A stretch of DNA of 64,000 nt, taken from Dyadobacter sp. 676. Lineage in GTDB: Bacteria > Bacteroidota > Bacteroidia > Cytophagales > Spirosomataceae. The position numbers were made by a program, and so were the translations under genes. Below, in pieces: positions 55,951-64,000 of this stretch (the first letter of the stretch is position 1; each line of letters begins with the position of its first letter). The notes below the pieces were generated by a model. That model ran no database searches. It worked only from the letters and a program-made list of their open reading frames with translations, and was not told the origin of the DNA. The DNA lies in contig NZ_CP159289.1 of the NCBI RefSeq assembly GCF_040448675.1, forward strand, positions 4,571,001-4,635,000. The letters are read 5' to 3'.

Positions 55951-57531
55951 TCAGCCCACGCTCCGCCTGAACCCCGGCTCCACGCGGTTGCGCGACATCT
56001 GCTCGTATGCATATGCGATGCGTATCAGTTCCGGTTCCTGATAAGCTTTAGCCAGAAACGAAATGCCGACAGGCAAACCGCTTACCGTGCCCATCGGTAA
56101 AGTAATGGAAGGGAACCCCGACAGTGCCGCCGGGCCATAGGAGCCGTAGCCGGTCCAGAAATCGCCATTCACGGGGTCGGTACACCAGGCCGGGCCGGTG
56201 GAAGGGCCGCATAGGGCGTCCAGCCTTTCTTTATCCAGGAGGTCGCTGATAGCGTCGGCCACGCCGTTTATTTTTGCGAGGGCTTCCTTGTATTCCCTTG
56301 CGCCCAGATCGCCTTTGGCCTGCGACGATTCGAATAGCTCCTGACCGAAATACGGCATTACTTTCGCCCGGTTGGCCTTGTTGAAGGCGATCAGCGCTTC
56401 GAGGGATTTGATTTTTGCATTCGAAGACGCCAGGTAACGGTTGATGCCGTCTTTGAACTCGTATTGCAGCACCGCCGACTCCGCGCCGGGCAGCTTCTGT
56501 ATTTTCATGTATTCTATTTCAACGATCTCCGCACCTCCCGCTTTAAGCTGTTCCAGCGCCTTTTGCAGCAGCGGATCAATGGCTTCATGCATTTTCAGCA
56601 TTGTTTTTTCCACACCGATCCGCTTGCCTTTCAACCCATCGGCATCCAGGAAAACGGTATAATCGGCGGGAAAGGGCTTTTGCGGCTTGTGTTGCGTGGG
56701 ATCGGCCGGGTCCTTGCCTGCGATGGCGCCGAGTAATACTGCGGCATCGGCTACTGTCCGGCCGAACGGGCCTGCGGTGTCCTGGGTTTTTGAAATCGGG
56801 ATAACGCCGCTCCTGCTCACCAGCCCGACGGTGGGTTTGATGCCGACGATCCCGTTCATCGATGCCGGGCAGGCGATGGAGCCATTCGTTTCCGTTCCTA
56901 CCGCCACGGCGCATAAATTGGCCGCAACGGCAACCGCCGACCCGGAGCTCGATCCACACGGAGAGCGGTCGAGTACATAGGGGTTGCGGGTTTGTCCGCC
57001 GCGGCTGCTCCATCCGCTCGACGAGCGTGTGGACCGGAAGTTGGCCCATTCGCTGAGATTGGTTTTGCCTAATATCACGGCCCCCGCTTCCCGCAGTCTT
57101 GCTACGAGAAATGCATCTCTGGGGGCCACATTATCGAGTAACGCCAGCGAGCCGGCGGTGGTTTTCATTTGATCGGCGGTGTCGATATTGTCTTTGAGGA
57201 GTACCGGAATGCCGTGCAGCGGGCCACGTACTTTACCCGATTTCCGTTCTTTGTCGAGCGACGCCGCGATGCGGAGCGCGTCGGGGTTCACTTCTATGAC
57301 CGAAGCCAGTTTCGGCCCCGCCTTGTCGATTTTCGCGATCCGGCCGAGGTAATATTGCGTAAGCGTTACGGCCGTTAACCGTCCTGCCTGCATACGCTTT
57401 TGCATTTCGGCGATGGTCAACTCCGCATACTCGCCGGGAGCTGAGGCGTTACCGGCCTCCCGGGCGAATGCCGGCATGGCAGCAAACAACCCGGCCGCGG
57501 TGCCAATCCGGATGAAGTTCCTTCTTTTCAT
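55951..57531 (-). CDS. Exported amidase-signature enzyme
   Basis: A 526-residue amidase with a Tat-like signal (MKRRNFIRIGTAAGLFAAMPAFA). The Ser-Ser-Lys triad is visible: the Lys in GIPVLLKDNIDTADQMKTTA, and the serines in SPCGSSSGSAVAVAA and VGTETNGSIACPASMNG. The order matches GatA-like amidases, but export rules out the tRNA amidotransferase role; peptide amides or small amides are likely substrates. It lies 54 bases downstream of a small membrane-protein gene on the same strand. Confidence 0.9.
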   Translation of the reverse strand: MKRRNFIRIGTAAGLFAAMPAFAREAGNASAPGEYAELTIAEMQKRMQAGRLTAVTLTQYYLGRIAKIDKAGPKLASVIEVNPDALRIAASLDKERKSGKVRGPLHGIPVLLKDNIDTADQMKTTAGSLALLDNVAPRDAFLVARLREAGAVILGKTNLSEWANFRSTRSSSGWSSRGGQTRNPYVLDRSPCGSSSGSAVAVAANLCAVAVGTETNGSIACPASMNGIVGIKPTVGLVSRSGVIPISKTQDTAGPFGRTVADAAVLLGAIAGKDPADPTQHKPQKPFPADYTVFLDADGLKGKRIGVEKTMLKMHEAIDPLLQKALEQLKAGGAEIVEIEYMKIQKLPGAESAVLQYEFKDGINRYLASSNAKIKSLEALIAFNKANRAKVMPYFGQELFESSQAKGDLGAREYKEALAKINGVADAISDLLDKERLDALCGPSTGPAWCTDPVNGDFWTGYGSYGPAALSGFPSITLPMGTVSGLPVGISFLAKAYQEPELIRIAYAYEQMSRNRVEPGFRRSVG

Positions 57532-57585
57532 GAGAGTGATGTGCAGGTTCTGTTCACCCGCAATATAGAAACTCCCGGGGCTAAT

Positions 57586-57733
57586 TCATGGTCGCGGGGG
57601 CGTATCGGTGAGTTTTTTCCAGATCCACATCAGGAGCAGGAAGGGCGACATGATAATGGTGGTGAGTACGGTGGCAATACCGAGAATCCCGGCAAAAACT
57701 ATCCGCAAAAAAGCCGAAAAAAAAATTATTCAT
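57586..57733 (-). CDS. Small membrane protein (48 aa), frameshifted
   Basis: A small gene in the gap before the amidase. From an ATG at 57733, a nine-base T run (minus strand; plus-strand A run 57717-57725) breaks the frame. Removing one T gives MNNFFSAFLRIVFAGILG, a single strong membrane helix through TTIIMSPFLLLMWIW, and a short KKLTDTPPRP tail. The pattern resembles the 63-residue protein encoded at 57961-58150 on the other strand. The sequence is coding-like but short, and the assumed error matches others in this window. Confidence 0.5.
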
Positions 57734-57960
57734 AAACAGAAGGAGAGTGATCGTATAGAATAAATTGTACCAGAGGTTACACTAGTGGAAATTGATTCTA
57801 GCATTTGTAGAATCGTTGCTACTGCCAGTTTTCAAATGTGTAGTTAAAGCTCTATAAATCATTCAATTATGCTCAAAAATAGGTATATTTTAATTGACTG
57901 GCACGGTTATTTGATTTAACTTTAACAATGAAAATTAGGATTAAATAATTGCAATAGCAT

Positions 57961-58150
57961 GAACTTCTTATCGAGCGTAGTTGGATATTCCGGGAAGTTA
58001 TTTTTTGCAACTATTATGTTTTTCGCAATGATTATTTCGACTGTCGTTTCCCTGCCGTTCATAGGTGCAGGAATGATCAAGGATGCCATTAACGCGCATC
58101 ATCATCACGCTGAGGAAAGCAACTGGATAGACGAGTATAGCGATTACTAG
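57961..58150 (+). CDS. Small membrane protein (63 aa)
   Basis: MNFLSSVVGYSGKLFFATIM begins a protein with one or two membrane-spanning stretches (FFAMIISTVVSLPFIGAGM), then a His-rich cytoplasmic or periplasmic tail (INAHHHHAEESNWIDEY). The family is unknown. It resembles the frameshifted small protein on the opposite strand (FA-x-I ... T-x4-P-F). The His cluster may bind metal. A hairpin terminator follows at 58170, so it is a complete small transcription unit. Confidence 0.65.
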
Positions 58151-58169
58151 ATATAAATTACCGGAAGCG

Positions 58170-58200
58170 GAAAGGGTACGGACGGGGTCTGTGCCCTTTC
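58170..58200 (+). terminator. Terminator-like hairpin after the small membrane protein gene
   Basis: GAAAGGG (58170-58176) pairs with CCCTTTC (58194-58200), with further inner pairing (ACGGAC with GTCTGT). The following bases are T-rich only in part. Confidence 0.6.
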
Positions 58201-58298
58201 TGTCGTTTATAAGCTATATCACACATTATCCTGCGGGCGCTGCATCCGGATTGCGCGAAATGCTGTAATTTGGCGCCCCGAATTTCCGTTAACTGCCG

Positions 58299-59288
58299 AT
58301 GACCTCATTCAAAAAGACCGCCCGCCTCCTTTTGCCGATTTGCCTGACCATCTCCGGCCTGTCATTACACGCCCAGCGAATGCGTTACACTTTCGAAAAA
58401 GGCCTGATGGGGTCTCCGTTCAAGCTGGTTTTTTACGCGCAAAGCGATTCCATTGCCCGGGTGGCGGCAAACAACGCATTCAAAAGGGTGGAGGAGCTCA
58501 ACGAAATTATGAGCGATTACCGCGATGGAAGCGAGATCAACCGGCTTTCAGCAACCTCCGGCAGCGGGAAATGGGTGCCGGTGAGTAAGGACCTGTTTGA
58601 TATCCTCGCCATTTCACAGGACATCAGCGCCAAAACCCGCGGGGCTTTCGACGCGACGCTCGGACCGGTGGTGCAAATGTGGCGGCGTGCGACGCGTAAA
58701 GGCATATTCCCTCCCGGCGACGAAATTCGCGACGCATTGGGGCGTACAGGTTACGCCAAAATGAAAATGGACGCCAAAACGCGGAGTGTCATGCTGGTGC
58801 AGAAAGGTATGCGGCTCGATATCGGCGGCCTTGGAAAAGGTTATGCGGCGGAGGAAGCCATTAAAGAGCTCAAAAAGCTGGGCATTACCTCGGCAATGAT
58901 GGATGCCGGCGGTAAAATCGTGCTTACCGGTCCGCCTCCGGGAGCCCGTGGGTGGAATATCAATGTGTCGAATGGCAGCGATTCGCTGAAAGCCCTGCAA
59001 TTATCGAACGTCGCGCTCGCGACGTCCGGCCCTACCTACCGCTACATGGAGCACAACGGCGTCCGCTATTCGCATATCGTGGACCCAAAAACGGGCATCG
59101 GGTTACTTTTCCATGTGCGCACGACGGTCATTTCGCCCGACGGGACAGTGGCAGATGCCCTTGCGACGGCGTTCAGCGTGGCGGGTATCGAAAAGAGTAA
59201 AAAATACCTCAGGAAATTCAAAGGCAGCAAAGTGTGGCTCGTCGAGAAGCAAGGCGACCGCATTGCCGAATGGAATATGCTGGACTAG
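58299..59288 (+). CDS. apbE: FAD:protein FMN transferase ApbE (second copy)
   Basis: A 329-residue exported ApbE with a signal peptide (MTSFKKTARLLLPICLTISG). Family blocks in order are TRGAFDATLGPVVQMWRRA, LDIGGLGKGYAAEEAI, MDAGGKIVLTG, HIVDPKTGIG and the metal site VADALATAFSVAG. It is closer to the textbook ApbE than the copy at 6856-7869. No flavin-acceptor gene lies beside it, so it probably serves targets elsewhere, for example Nqr or other FMN-binding proteins. A promoter-like TAATTTGG precedes it. Confidence 0.93.
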   Translation: MTSFKKTARLLLPICLTISGLSLHAQRMRYTFEKGLMGSPFKLVFYAQSDSIARVAANNAFKRVEELNEIMSDYRDGSEINRLSATSGSGKWVPVSKDLFDILAISQDISAKTRGAFDATLGPVVQMWRRATRKGIFPPGDEIRDALGRTGYAKMKMDAKTRSVMLVQKGMRLDIGGLGKGYAAEEAIKELKKLGITSAMMDAGGKIVLTGPPPGARGWNINVSNGSDSLKALQLSNVALATSGPTYRYMEHNGVRYSHIVDPKTGIGLLFHVRTTVISPDGTVADALATAFSVAGIEKSKKYLRKFKGSKVWLVEKQGDRIAEWNMLD

Positions 59289-59338
59289 GGACGACTGGTT
59301 TGTTTTTTGCAGATCATGCGAAAAACATGTGACACCCT

Positions 59339-59834
59339 ATGGAAATTCTCACCCAACTGTTCGGAGAAGGCGAAAAACAGACCGCCCTCCAGATGTCTCT
59401 CAGGGCGGTGGTGGTTTTTATCATCACGCTGATCCTCCTTCGTATTGCCGGAAGGCGCTCTTTCGGTATGAAGTCCCCGTTTGATAACATTATCGTCATC
59501 CTGCTTGGGGCAATTCTTAGCCGGGCTGTCGTTGGCGCGTCGGAATTCGTGCCGACGATCGCTTCCGCGACTGTTATTGCGGTGCTACACAGGCTAGGCG
59601 CGTGGATCGGGGCGTTGAACCTTCGTTTCGGGGGGGCTGATCAAAGGCCGGAAAATCGTGCTTTTTAAGGAGGGTAAGCTGGAACAAGATAATATGCGCC
59701 GTGCACTGGTCAGTAAATCAGACCTTTATGCGAGTCTTCGAAGGGAAATGCATGTCGAAACGTTCGATGACGTGGAGGCCGCGTATATGGAGAATAACGG
59801 ACAGATCAGCTTTGTGAAAAAGGGCAGGGATTAG
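59339..59834 (+). CDS. DUF421 (YetF-type) membrane protein, frameshifted
   Basis: A 164-residue protein when repaired. Three membrane helices at the N-terminus include [20 protein letters not shown], with the DUF421 signature [21 protein letters not shown]. The seven-G run at 59630-59636 has one extra G; without it NLRFGG continues to [20 protein letters not shown] and ends [11 protein letters not shown] at 59834. Length and order then fit DUF421, a cytoplasmic tail on a three-helix base, with unknown function. The frameshift is likely a consensus error. Confidence 0.8.
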
Positions 59835-59865
59835 GACGAAACCTGGAAATATTATTTTTAAATAT

Positions 59866-59904
59866 ATATTTTAAATGATTGTTTAAATTTATCATTTAAA
59901 ATAT
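59866..59904. promoter_or_regulatory. TetR-type operator, perfect 14-bp inverted repeat
   Basis: ATATTTTAAATGAT (59866-59879) and ATCATTTAAAATAT (59891-59904) are exact inverse copies around an 11-base spacer. It touches the -33 element of the TetR-type gene. A half-site-like ACATTTAAAAT appears again just before the TolC-type gene (near 60629). Confidence 0.75.
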
Positions 59905-59935
59905 TTGACATTGTTATTTCTATTGCCCAATTTTG
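59904..59935 (+). promoter_or_regulatory. Promoter of the TetR-type gene
   Basis: TTTG at 59904-59907, a 20-base spacer, and CAATTTTG at 59928-59935, one mismatch from TAnnTTTG. The operator overlaps its -33 part. Confidence 0.55.
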
Positions 59936-59990
59936 AACCGTTGATTCAATAAGCAGCTGCGATCATTAACAAAACCTAACACGCAAAACA

Positions 59991-60602
59991 GTGAAGTGCG
60001 TTACAGAAAAAAGCGAAGACAGGATAAGGGAAGCGGCGAAGCGTGTTTTTCTGAAAAAAGGTTTTGACGGCACCACATCGCGCGACATCGCGAAGGAGGC
60101 CGATATGAACATTGCGTTGACGAACTATTATTTCAGAAGCAAGGAAAAATTGTTTCTGGAAATCTTCAAAGATGTGCTGGAAGAGTACTTTCAGAACATG
60201 CTGACGATCCTGAACAAGGACATCGATATAAAAACCAAGATCTCGGAGATCATCGACAATGATTTCGAAATGATGAAAAAAGAGCCTGATCTGGTGATTT
60301 TCATCATGAACGAGATCCACAAAGCGCCTCAGCGGCTTTTTCCCGACATGTCGATATTCAGGCAGGTGAGGGAGACGTATCTGAAAAAGCAATTGGAGGA
60401 AGGTGCGGCAAATGGCACGTTGCGGCCAATGCAGCTCGAAAACATCCTTCCGCTGATCAAATGCGGCGTCGAGTTCATTTTTATGGGAAAGGAGATCCAT
60501 AAAGAACTGTTCACGATGACCGACGAAGATTTCGAACGGTACGCCGAGGAGCAAAAGGAGCACATTAAGGCAATGGTGTGCAACTACCTTGTCCTGAAGT
60601 AG
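59991..60602 (+). CDS. TetR/AcrR-family regulator
   Basis: A 203-residue protein starting at GTG 59991. The N-terminal helix-turn-helix is AKRVFLKKGFDGTTSRDIAK, EADMNIALTNYYFRSKEKLF. The C-terminal half is the helical ligand and dimer domain with no named ligand. A perfect inverted repeat lies at its promoter, and the following RND efflux operon starts 56 bases later, the usual arrangement for a repressor of its own efflux pump. Confidence 0.92.
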   Translation: MKCVTEKSEDRIREAAKRVFLKKGFDGTTSRDIAKEADMNIALTNYYFRSKEKLFLEIFKDVLEEYFQNMLTILNKDIDIKTKISEIIDNDFEMMKKEPDLVIFIMNEIHKAPQRLFPDMSIFRQVRETYLKKQLEEGAANGTLRPMQLENILPLIKCGVEFIFMGKEIHKELFTMTDEDFERYAEEQKEHIKAMVCNYLVLK

Positions 60603-60657
60603 TCTTTTTTTTGCCGCTTCATTAAACAAACATTTAAAATAAACATTTATTCAAGCC

Positions 60658-61974
60658 ATGAAACACCTGTTCCATGTCACGGGAATGCTATGCCTTATGC
60701 TTTTTCAGCGAACGCAGGCGCAGCAATACGACCTGAACCAATTACTGGACCTGGCCCTGAAAAATGATTTCAGCGTGCAGGCTGCGCGACTCGACGAGGC
60801 GAAAACGAACGCGAGGATCGACGAGGTGCGATCCGGATTGCTGCCCAGCCTGAATGTGTCCGGGGATTATAAGCGGTATTTCAAAATTCCGGGACAAGTG
60901 GTTCCTGCGAGCGCATTCGGCGGCCCGGAAGGAGAATTCAGTACGCTGGCTTTCGGGCTGCCCTATAACCTTTCCACTACCGCACAAGTGACTCAGGCGC
61001 TGTACAATCCGTCGATCAGGTATGCATTGAAAGCCGCTAACCTGAACCGCGAACTGACATCTCTGAGTACTACCAAAACGAAAGAAGATGTGGCTTATAA
61101 CGTGACCGACGCCTATTATAGCCTCGTCACGGTATCCCAGCAAATGGCGTTCCTGGACAGCAACCTTATTTCGCTCGACCGGCTGTACAAAGTTTCCGAG
61201 CTGCTTTACCAGAACAAGCTTGGCCAGCGCGTGGATGTAGACAGGATTTTGATTAATAAAACAGCCACAGAAACACAGCAGGCGACACTGAGAGATAATT
61301 ATAATCAACTGGTTAACCTTTTGAAATACTATGCCGGAATCCCGCAGAGCGATTCGATACGTATAATTACCAGCGTTCGGGATGTTGCCTTGCCGGCTTA
61401 CACCGACTGGGATAAAACCAGACGTACGGATGTGGCCTTGCTTCAAAAGCAAAAGGACCTTAGCGAATTGCAGGACAGGAATATACGGTCGGGGATAATC
61501 CCTATAGTGAATGCTTACGGCGCGGCAAATATGTCGTTCTACGCCCAGGGAGGGGACAACTCGACATTCCAGGATGTGCCGGGATATTGGGCCGGCCTGC
61601 AACTGAATTGGAATGTGTTCGACGGTATGGCGAGAAAGGCCAAAAGGAGCCAGAACCAAATCGACAGGGAGAAGCTGGACGTGCAGCTAAGGCAGGTCCG
61701 TGAGGCGATTCAAATGGAGGAAAACAACGCCCGCAACAAGTTCGGGGTGGAACAAAAGAATATCAGCGCCAAAAGGGACCAGGTGGCACTCGCGGATAAG
61801 GTTTACAGACAAATCCAGCTGCAATTCAAGGAAGGGACCGTGTCGCTGACCGACGTGATCCAGGCCGAAAACAGCCTCCTCGACGCCCAGAACAACTACC
61901 TGAATTCATTGGTACAACTCCTGAAAGCCGAACTGGAATGGAAAAAAGCAACCGGCCAACTTGTTCAGAAATAA
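60658..61974 (+). CDS. TolC-family outer-membrane channel protein
   Basis: A 438-residue outer-membrane efflux protein with a signal peptide (MKHLFHVTGMLCLMLFQRTQAQ). The TolC repeats are visible as long coiled helices, LDEAKTNARIDEVRSGLLPSLN in the first half and LADKVYRQIQLQFKEGTVSLTDVIQAENSLLDAQNNYLN in the second. It provides the exit duct of the RND system encoded downstream. The 8-bp repeat array separates it from the adaptor gene, which is unusual within such an operon. Confidence 0.93.
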   Translation: MKHLFHVTGMLCLMLFQRTQAQQYDLNQLLDLALKNDFSVQAARLDEAKTNARIDEVRSGLLPSLNVSGDYKRYFKIPGQVVPASAFGGPEGEFSTLAFGLPYNLSTTAQVTQALYNPSIRYALKAANLNRELTSLSTTKTKEDVAYNVTDAYYSLVTVSQQMAFLDSNLISLDRLYKVSELLYQNKLGQRVDVDRILINKTATETQQATLRDNYNQLVNLLKYYAGIPQSDSIRIITSVRDVALPAYTDWDKTRRTDVALLQKQKDLSELQDRNIRSGIIPIVNAYGAANMSFYAQGGDNSTFQDVPGYWAGLQLNWNVFDGMARKAKRSQNQIDREKLDVQLRQVREAIQMEENNARNKFGVEQKNISAKRDQVALADKVYRQIQLQFKEGTVSLTDVIQAENSLLDAQNNYLNSLVQLLKAELEWKKATGQLVQK

Positions 61975-62020
61975 CATTATACTTCATCGATCTTGCCGTA
62001 TTCATCAACAACTAAAACCA

Positions 62021-62226
62021 ATGATTGAATGAGTGAATGTTATGCTCTCCCTGTTATTTCAAATCTTGGGTAAATAATCATTCAGGCATCGCTCCAACGA
62101 AAGCCAATTATTCAAATTAAACCTTCCCCGTTCCACGGCGGCTCGTTCAGTCATTCAATCATTTAAAATTGAACATTCACACATTCACTCATTCACTCAT
62201 TCAGTCATTCAATCATTCAATCATTA
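62021..62226. repeat. Two-armed 8-bp tandem repeat array
   Basis: The left arm (62021-62041) is ATGATTGA, ATGAGTGA, ATGTT. The right arm (62146-62226) is eight or so 8-bp units of the inverse motif: TTCAGTCA, TTCAATCA, TTCACTCA, with one irregular stretch at 62162-62183. About 100 bases of non-repeat sequence lie between. It fills most of the 256-base gap between the TolC-type and adaptor genes. Confidence 0.85.
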
Positions 62227-62230
62227 ACAA

Positions 62231-63281
62231 ATGAAACGTCTATTCATCTTCCTGGGCATTATTGCCGTGCTGGGGCTTACGGCGGCGAAGTTGCTGAGCA
62301 ACAAGGAAAAAACGGAGCAAAAAGTGTATGTCCCCGATCCGGACCCGAAGGTCGGGGTGAAAGTGGCGGTGGCGGAACTGCGCGACCTGTCGCAGGAATC
62401 GGGGTTCCTGGGTTCGTTTAACCCGAACCGGAAGGCCGAGATCCGTCCGCAAGCGAGCGGAGAAATTGTAAAATTGAATATTGAGGTAGGACAGCACGTG
62501 TCGGCCGGGCAGCTCATTGCCAAGATCGACGACGAGCAGTTGCATTACCAGGTGGAAGCATTGCAGGTGACCCTGGAAGGTTATCAGAACGATTTGAAGC
62601 GCTATGAGGCTTTGGTAAAAGGCGATGCGGTACCGGCGGTGAATGTCGAGCGCACGCAACTGAGCATCCGCAGCACGCAGGCGCAGATCAAACAACTGAA
62701 CAAGCAAATTAAGAATACCAGCATCATAGCGCCGTTCGGGGGGGATTATTACCGCCAAAATGGTGGAAAAAGGCTCGGTAGTAAGCCAGGGAACGCCCAT
62801 TGCCGAGATTACCGATATTTCGTCGCTCAAACTGGTGGTGAATATCCCGGAAAAATCCGTGAACGAGTTCAAAACCGGCAAAAGTATTCCCGTGCGCACG
62901 GACGTGTACCCCCATGTGAACTTCCATGGCCGCGTGACGATGGTAGCCGCCCAGGGCGACGAGGCACATAATTATCCGGTGGAGATCACCGTGCAAAATT
63001 CGGCCGCTAACCCGTTGAAAGCGGGCATGTACGGCTCCATTGCGAGTGATTCGAAAGTGAAAGGCGAAGCATTGGCGGTTCCGCGGCAGGCGATTATGGG
63101 ATCTGCGAAACAGCCGCAATTGTACGTAGTCGAAAATGGCAGGGCCGTGTTGCGCGACGTGTCCATTGGCGCTACCACGAATGATTATTACGAAATTATC
63201 AAAGGCCTCAAAGCCGGCGACCGCGTCGTGACCAGCGGGCAGATCAACCTGCAAAACGGGACTTCGGTTATTGCACAATAA
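62231..63281 (+). CDS. RND efflux periplasmic adaptor, frameshifted
   Basis: A membrane-fusion protein of 349 residues when repaired. A signal or anchor (MKRLFIFLGIIAVLGLTAAKLL) is followed by the lipoyl-like half ASGEIVKLNIEVGQHVSAGQ, a coiled-coil hairpin and the second lipoyl half. The seven-G run at 62738-62744 has one extra G; without it IIAPFGG continues to IITAKMVEKGSVVSQGTPIA. The C-terminal beta-barrel and membrane-proximal domains then follow (KAGMYGSIASDSKVKGEALA). It links the RND pump to the TolC-type channel. Confidence 0.9.
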
Positions 63282-63299
63282 CATTTCATCAACAAACTC

Positions 63300-64000
63300 A
63301 TGAAATTCATTGAAACCATATTGAAGCGCCCTTCGATGATCATCGTGCTTTTCGCGATCCTGTTCATCGGCGGGCTGGCTTCGTACACCCAGCTCAGCTA
63401 TGTGCTGTTGCCGGAATTTTCTGTTCCTACCATTACTATCACCACATTATATCCAGGCGCGGCGCCCACGGAGGTAGAGGCCGAGGTCAGCAAGAAGATC
63501 GAGGATGCGGTGTCCGGCCTGGATAATATTGAAGATGTGACTTCCAAATCGATGGAAAGCGCGTCGCTGGTGATCGTGCAGTTTAAAGCGGGTACCGATA
63601 TCGACAAGGCATTGGAAGACGCCCAACGCGACGTCAACAACATGCTGAGCGACTTGCCCGACGATGCGGAAACGCCTTCATTGTCCAAAATATCGCCCAG
63701 CGACCAGCCTATTATGCAGCTGCTCGCTACTTCGAGCTTGCCCAACGAAGTGTTTTACCAGCAGGTAGAAGACAAATACCTGCCGATGTTGCAGCAGATC
63801 GAAGGGGTGGCCGAGATCACCATGACCGGCGGCGACCAGCGCGAGATCCGCATTAATGTAAATAATGATAAACTACGTTTCTACGGATTGTCACTATTGC
63901 AGGTAACACAGGCCGTTAACCAGGCAAACCTCGACTTCCCGACCGGTAAGGTGAAAAATACCTCGGAGAACATGACCCTCCGCCTTGCGGGCAAGTTCGC
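63300..64000 (+). CDS. RND-family efflux pump (HAE1 type), 5' part
   Basis: The first 233 residues of a pump that continues past the window. MKFIETILKRPSMIIVLFAI gives the first membrane helix, and the porter domain follows with LLPEFSVPTITITTLYPGAAPTEVEAE and KIEDAVSGLDNIEDVTSKS. These are hallmarks of HAE1-type AcrB-like proton/drug antiporters. It starts 18 bases after the adaptor stop, so the TolC-type, adaptor and pump genes form one operon under the TetR-type gene. Substrates are unknown. Confidence 0.95.
   Translation, partial: MKFIETILKRPSMIIVLFAILFIGGLASYTQLSYVLLPEFSVPTITITTLYPGAAPTEVEAEVSKKIEDAVSGLDNIEDVTSKSMESASLVIVQFKAGTDIDKALEDAQRDVNNMLSDLPDDAETPSLSKISPSDQPIMQLLATSSLPNEVFYQQVEDKYLPMLQQIEGVAEITMTGGDQREIRINVNNDKLRFYGLSLLQVTQAVNQANLDFPTGKVKNTSENMTLRLAGKF

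Noticed and set aside
1..64000. tRNA genes
   Set aside because: No cloverleaf pattern with a GTTCRA-type T-loop and paired acceptor ends was recognised by eye. A covariance-model scan would settle it.

Overview
The window looks like a chromosome segment of a Bacteroidota member, probably Cytophagales and Dyadobacter-like. The evidence is a SusC/SusD pair, repeated -7 elements of the TAnnTTTG type, secreted proteins with typical signal peptides, and DUF2279, DUF4403 and OmpA-type proteins. The genus is an inference from overall resemblance.

Positions 1-23660 are an accessory glycan-use region. A long minus-strand block (15252 down to 1) encodes SusC, SusD, a small lipoprotein with an FMN-attachment-like motif, a secreted FAD oxidoreductase, the FMN transferase ApbE, a large alpha/alpha-barrel protein, a sodium/solute symporter, a GH2 glycosidase and the start of a second FAD oxidoreductase. 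A divergent LacI-type regulator with an extra zinc ribbon and a 30-bp palindrome sit at its head. Beyond it lie a TIM-barrel isomerase-like protein, a GH76 mannanase, two GH29 fucosidases and a glycosylasparaginase. Together these suggest breakdown of mannose- and fucose-bearing N-glycans or similar glycans.

Positions 23967-38555 hold a glycosyltransferase-like gene with an ABC pair, two SDR genes (one fabG), a vWA-like membrane protein, DUF2279, Smr and DUF4403 genes, the RNase P RNA, an OmpA-family protein, and an rpsP-rimM-trmD operon.

Positions 38607-52448 are mostly core genes: GNAT, a RluA-type pseudouridine synthase, a PLP desulfhydrase, a Kef-type antiporter, sufB, hldD, queD and lpxB. 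A MarR-GNAT fusion, a Uma2 protein, a secreted asparagine-synthetase-B-like protein, a Crp-like regulator and a hydrolase follow.

Positions 52502-64000 hold an alpha/alpha-toroid lyase-like protein, a multi-pass membrane protein, an amidase, two small membrane proteins, a second ApbE, a DUF421 protein, and a TetR-controlled RND efflux operon (TolC, adaptor, pump) that runs off the end.

Two properties cut across the window. First, nine genes are split by single-base indels, nearly always one extra base in a homopolymer; this looks like consensus error rather than biology. Second, at least three intergenic regions carry strictly periodic short repeats (7, 8 or 10 bp) arranged as two opposing arms, and a fourth has a single arm.
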